Under the pieces are notes generated by a model. The model saw nothing but the letters and a program-made list of their open reading frames with translations, was not told where the DNA came from and searched no databases. DNA of 44,236 nt, from assembly GCA_027622905.1 (NCBI GenBank), contig JAQBVV010000009.1, positions 1 through 44,236 on the forward strand, read 5' to 3'. A program made the translations under genes and the position numbers. Positions within the stretch are counted from its first letter, which is position 1. Each line of letters starts with the position of its first letter. This stretch comes from Acidobacteriota bacterium. GTDB lineage: Bacteria; Acidobacteriota; Vicinamibacteria; Vicinamibacterales; UBA2999. Shown in pieces: positions 41,984 through 44,236 of this stretch.

Positions 41984-42703
41984 CTACGCCGGCGGTGTGT
42001 CCGGCACCTCAACGCGGACGCTGACCGCGTGGCTCGCGCCCTGCTCGCGAGCCAGGTACCGCAGCAGCGCCAGCAGAAAGAGCAGGACGCCGGCCATTTC
42101 CATCCCTTCTTCAACGACCGTCGTCAGGTTGTAGGTCATCGTGTCGGCGTCCATCGGTGCTCCGACCATCTCGACTCCCACCGCGCCTCCCACGTAGATG
42201 CCGCCAGCGAGGACAAAGACGGTGCGCGTGGCTGCCGGAAGGCTCCACAGAAAGGAGAAAAACAGCAACCCGACCGCGACCGCGAGGATTCCGCCGGGGA
42301 TCGCCCACGACGTATCGGTGACGGTGTTGAATGACTCGTGCAGGCCCGCGACCTCGTCGATGCAGAGGACGAGGAACCCCAGGGCCAGCGACTTCCAGTG
42401 GATCCACCAGCGGTTCGAGGCCGCGCGTTTGGCGGTCGCAGCGACCCACAGCCAGAACGACGTCACCCCCAGGAGGAAGCCAGAGAACCACGTTGGCAGG
42501 TTGTTCTCCTCGTCGACGTCGAACAGCTGCCGCCACGGAATCCATTCGAGCTCCTCGATCTGGTAGTGATAGATCGTGATCACCGAATGCACGAGCAGCA
42601 ACGCGAAGGCGGTCAGTGCCAGACCGGCCACGAAGCGCTCGGCATCGGTCACGATGGTGTAGGTGGCCTTCACCGAGCCCGGCTCTCTCTGTGGCGCGTC
42701 CAT
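41984..42703 (-). CDS. multi-pass membrane protein of unknown function
   Basis: 239 residues with about six hydrophobic helices (for example VAGLALTAFALLLVHSVITIYHY, WFSGFLLGVTSFWLWVAAT, SLALGFLVLCIDEVAGLHE, AVAVGLLFFSFLWSLP, VFVLAGGIYVGGAVGVEMVG, GMEMAGVLLFLLALLRYL). The acid-histidine motif IDEVAGLHE (115-123) at the end of the third helix and acidic residues in the last helices could bind a metal, but I do not recognise a characterised family. ATG 42703 has an AGGAG site 7 bases upstream and a TATAGT box. It lies between two M23 peptidase genes: one follows on the same strand (133 bases) and one is divergent. Confidence 0.7.
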   Translation of the reverse strand: MDAPQREPGSVKATYTIVTDAERFVAGLALTAFALLLVHSVITIYHYQIEELEWIPWRQLFDVDEENNLPTWFSGFLLGVTSFWLWVAATAKRAASNRWWIHWKSLALGFLVLCIDEVAGLHESFNTVTDTSWAIPGGILAVAVGLLFFSFLWSLPAATRTVFVLAGGIYVGGAVGVEMVGAPMDADTMTYNLTTVVEEGMEMAGVLLFLLALLRYLAREQGASHAVSVRVEVPDTPPA

Positions 42704-42725
42704 GTGGTGCTCCTGTCTCGCGGCA

Positions 42726-42731
42726 ACTATA
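42726..42731 (-). promoter_or_regulatory. -10-like element TATAGT for the membrane protein gene
   Basis: Five of six bases match TATAAT on the minus strand. The leader would be about 16 bases and contains the AGGAG ribosome-binding site, the ordinary arrangement. Confidence 0.4.
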
Positions 42732-42876
42732 TCAACGCTGTTCCGGATCGCTCCAGCGTCCGCGCCCGAGCGGCGAAGGGATTCGGGCGCCCTGGCGCGA
42801 GTGGCGCTGTCGGACGTCAGAGCTTCCGATACACTACCGGCAGGGTGTGGAACGCAGGATCTGGGACGGATTGTCT

Positions 42877-43803
42877 ATGACACTCGAAGCCTTCGGATGG
42901 CCAGCGCCGCGATGGTCTGGCGTGACGACCACTGTGGCGATCAGCGTTTTCGGCGTCTTCGGCGCCGGAGTGACCGGGCATCCAGGGGTGGCGGCGCAGG
43001 GGCTGCCAGAGCTGACGGTCAGTCTGGTCACCCGCGCGATGCAGCCCGGCGAAGTGGTCCGCGTGGACGTGAGATGCGCATGCGGTCGCGTCGCGCCGCG
43101 AGCCTCGGCGCTGGACCGTGACATCCCGCTGGCGTTGTCTCCCGACGGCACGCGGTGGCAGGGGCTGATCGGCATCGACCTCGATGTGGCGCCAGGGGAG
43201 TATTTCCTGCTGGTGTCGGCTCCGCATCTCAGGCCCCCTCCCGCCCACCAGATGTCGTTGCGGGTGGAGCCGAAGCTGTTTCGCACCCGAACGCTGACGG
43301 TGGCCCCGGAGTACGTCGATCCGCCGGCTCCGGTCGTCGACCGGATCGTGCGCGAAGCGGCGCGGCTCAACGGCATCTACAGGACCAGCACGCCGAGGGT
43401 GTGGGACCGACCTTTTGTGCCGCCGCTGGCGACGCAGGCCTCGGCGAACTTCGGTTCGCGCAGCGTGTTCAACGGCCAGCCCAGAAGTCCACATGCCGGG
43501 ATCGACTTCGGTAGCCCAACCGGCACCGTCGTGACGGCCCCTTCGGCGGGGAGTGTGGTCGTCGCTGACGATCTGTATTTCACCGGCAACACGGTCGTCC
43601 TCGACCACGGGGCGGGACTCTATTCGATCTTCGCGCACTTCTCGGCGCTGGCGGTCGAGGAGGGGGACCTCGTCGACGTCGGCGCAACGCTTGGTCGCGT
43701 CGGCGCAACCGGGCGCGTCACCGGCCCGCACCTGCACTGGAGCGTGCGTCTCAACGGCGCCCGGGTCGATCCCATATCGCTCATCGAGGCGACCCAGGAC
43801 TAG
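42877..43803 (+). CDS. secreted M23 (LytM) metallopeptidase
   Basis: 308 residues: a probable signal peptide (basic start, then VTTTVAISVFGVFGAGV, cut near residue 41), an N-terminal beta domain (45-145) that resembles the DUF-type cap seen in secreted LytM proteins, and a C-terminal M23 domain. Zinc ligands are H206 and D210 in RSPHAGIDFGSP and H287 in PHLHWSV, with H285 next to it; the core FGSRSVFNGQPRSPH is characteristic of this subfamily. Complete active site, so likely an active peptidoglycan endopeptidase in the periplasm. ATG 42877 has GGGACGGA upstream. Confidence 0.9.
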   Translation: MTLEAFGWPAPRWSGVTTTVAISVFGVFGAGVTGHPGVAAQGLPELTVSLVTRAMQPGEVVRVDVRCACGRVAPRASALDRDIPLALSPDGTRWQGLIGIDLDVAPGEYFLLVSAPHLRPPPAHQMSLRVEPKLFRTRTLTVAPEYVDPPAPVVDRIVREAARLNGIYRTSTPRVWDRPFVPPLATQASANFGSRSVFNGQPRSPHAGIDFGSPTGTVVTAPSAGSVVVADDLYFTGNTVVLDHGAGLYSIFAHFSALAVEEGDLVDVGATLGRVGATGRVTGPHLHWSVRLNGARVDPISLIEATQD

Positions 43804-43863
43804 CCGTCCGCTCCGGAAGTCCGGCGTAGCGACTGACGCGCCGAACCAAGGGGCGTCACGGCG

Positions 43864-43869
43864 TAGGAT
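43864..43869 (+). promoter_or_regulatory. -10-like element TAGGAT upstream of the DUF1800 gene
   Basis: Four of six matches to TATAAT; 6 bases before GTG 43876, consistent with a leaderless transcript. No -35 box recognised. Confidence 0.2.
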
Positions 43870-43875
43870 ACGAGT

Positions 43876-44236
43876 GTGGGCAGGTACATCGGGCGATACG
43901 CCGCGGTTGCCGTTGCGCTGGGCCTCATGGCGACGGCAATTCTGTTGTGGGTAGTTTCCAGCGATCGGGTGCCGGACCGTCAGGAGGCGTCGGGTGCGTC
44001 CACTGAGGCCGTGTGCCAGGTATCCCCCGGTATCGCGATCGCGGATTCCGCGGACGAGCGATTGCTCCGGCATGTGCTCGACCGGACAGGGTACGGTCCA
44101 CGGCCCGGGGATATCGAGCGACTGCGACAGGTCGGCGTGGAGGCATATCTGGAGCAGCAGCTGTCTGCCGACGGAGCGGACGCTGCGCTCGAGGAACGGC
44201 TCGCGACGTTCGAGACCCAGCAGATGAGTCGGCCCC
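43876..44236 (+). CDS. DUF1800-family protein, truncated by the window edge
   Basis: The GTG at 43876 starts a frame that is still open at the last base (120 codons visible). It begins with a signal-anchor segment (IGRYAAVAVALGLMATAILLWVV) and continues with the family entry pattern: LLRHVLDRTGYGPRPGDIERLRQVGVEAYLEQQL, which matches the N-terminal part of DUF1800 proteins, in which LL-x-R-x-TFGPRPGD and an xYLxxQLxP segment recur. Those proteins are exported and often adjacent to DUF1501 genes; the partner would lie beyond the edge. Function is unknown. Confidence 0.75.
   Translation, partial: MGRYIGRYAAVAVALGLMATAILLWVVSSDRVPDRQEASGASTEAVCQVSPGIAIADSADERLLRHVLDRTGYGPRPGDIERLRQVGVEAYLEQQLSADGADAALEERLATFETQQMSRP

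Noticed and set aside
43014-43030. Reverse-complement match to the GACCAGACTGAC repeat inside the secreted M23 gene
   Set aside because: Short (about 14 bases), encodes an ordinary segment of the protein (LTVSLVTR), and no flanking similarity to the dispersed repeat.

Overview
The window is GC-rich, densely coded chromosomal DNA with no integrase, transposase, phage, CRISPR or tRNA gene that I can recognise. Gene content (class A RNase P RNA, unfused glycine-cleavage T and H proteins with a single-chain P protein, a MetRS with a C-terminal tRNA-binding domain, SecA with a C-terminal zinc motif, a pseudopilin, M23 peptidases, sigma-54 activators and a DUF1800 protein) fits an Acidobacteriota member, perhaps class Vicinamibacteria. 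That placement is inference from gene style only.

Layout. 0.2-5.9 kb (+ strand except one gene): ttcA, dtd, a beta-barrel-like exported protein, a DapF-like epimerase, a divergent DUF4398 lipoprotein, radC and a one-piece larC. 5.9-15.2 kb: metG, tatD, a polyprenyl diphosphate synthase, ligA, an HtrA-type protease and an NtrC-type response regulator overlapping it by 4 nt. 15.2-17.4 kb: panD (- strand), the RNase P RNA gene and a sugar-nucleotide epimerase. 17.4-28.5 kb is the most accessory part: a 70-residue zinc-finger-like protein, three unrelated methyltransferase-like proteins, a secreted ComEA-like DNA-binding protein followed by a FimT/GspH pseudopilin with a GRxR motif, a 2OG-Fe(II) oxygenase, a cupin, a sigma-54-activator-like protein with a destroyed GAFTGA loop, an O-antigen-ligase/TPR protein split into two frames, a PilZ protein and two kinds of repeat. 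28.6-33.0 kb: gcvT-gcvH-gcvP. 33.1-44.2 kb: a class IV aminotransferase, nnrD and tsaE, the secA-guaB pair, two M23 peptidases around a six-helix membrane protein, and the start of a DUF1800 gene cut by the right edge.

How the parts work together. Much of the window is housekeeping: tRNA thiolation, proofreading and charging (ttcA, dtd, metG, tsaE, rnpB), DNA repair and ligation (radC, ligA, tatD), cofactors and amino acids (panD, dapF-like, gcvTHP, nnrD), export and envelope quality control (secA, HtrA, M23). The exported HtrA protease and its overlapping regulator look like an envelope-stress unit. ComEA-like plus FimT-like proteins suggest a small DNA-uptake locus.

The items most worth a second look are: the GRxR pseudopilin beside ComEA, the DapF-like protein whose second catalytic cysteine is serine, the activator without GAFTGA, the +1 split of the O-antigen ligase family protein at a TGA, a recurrent -10-like hexamer exactly 9 nt before several start codons (very short or absent 5' leaders), and two short repeat families. 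No wholly new multi-gene system is evident.
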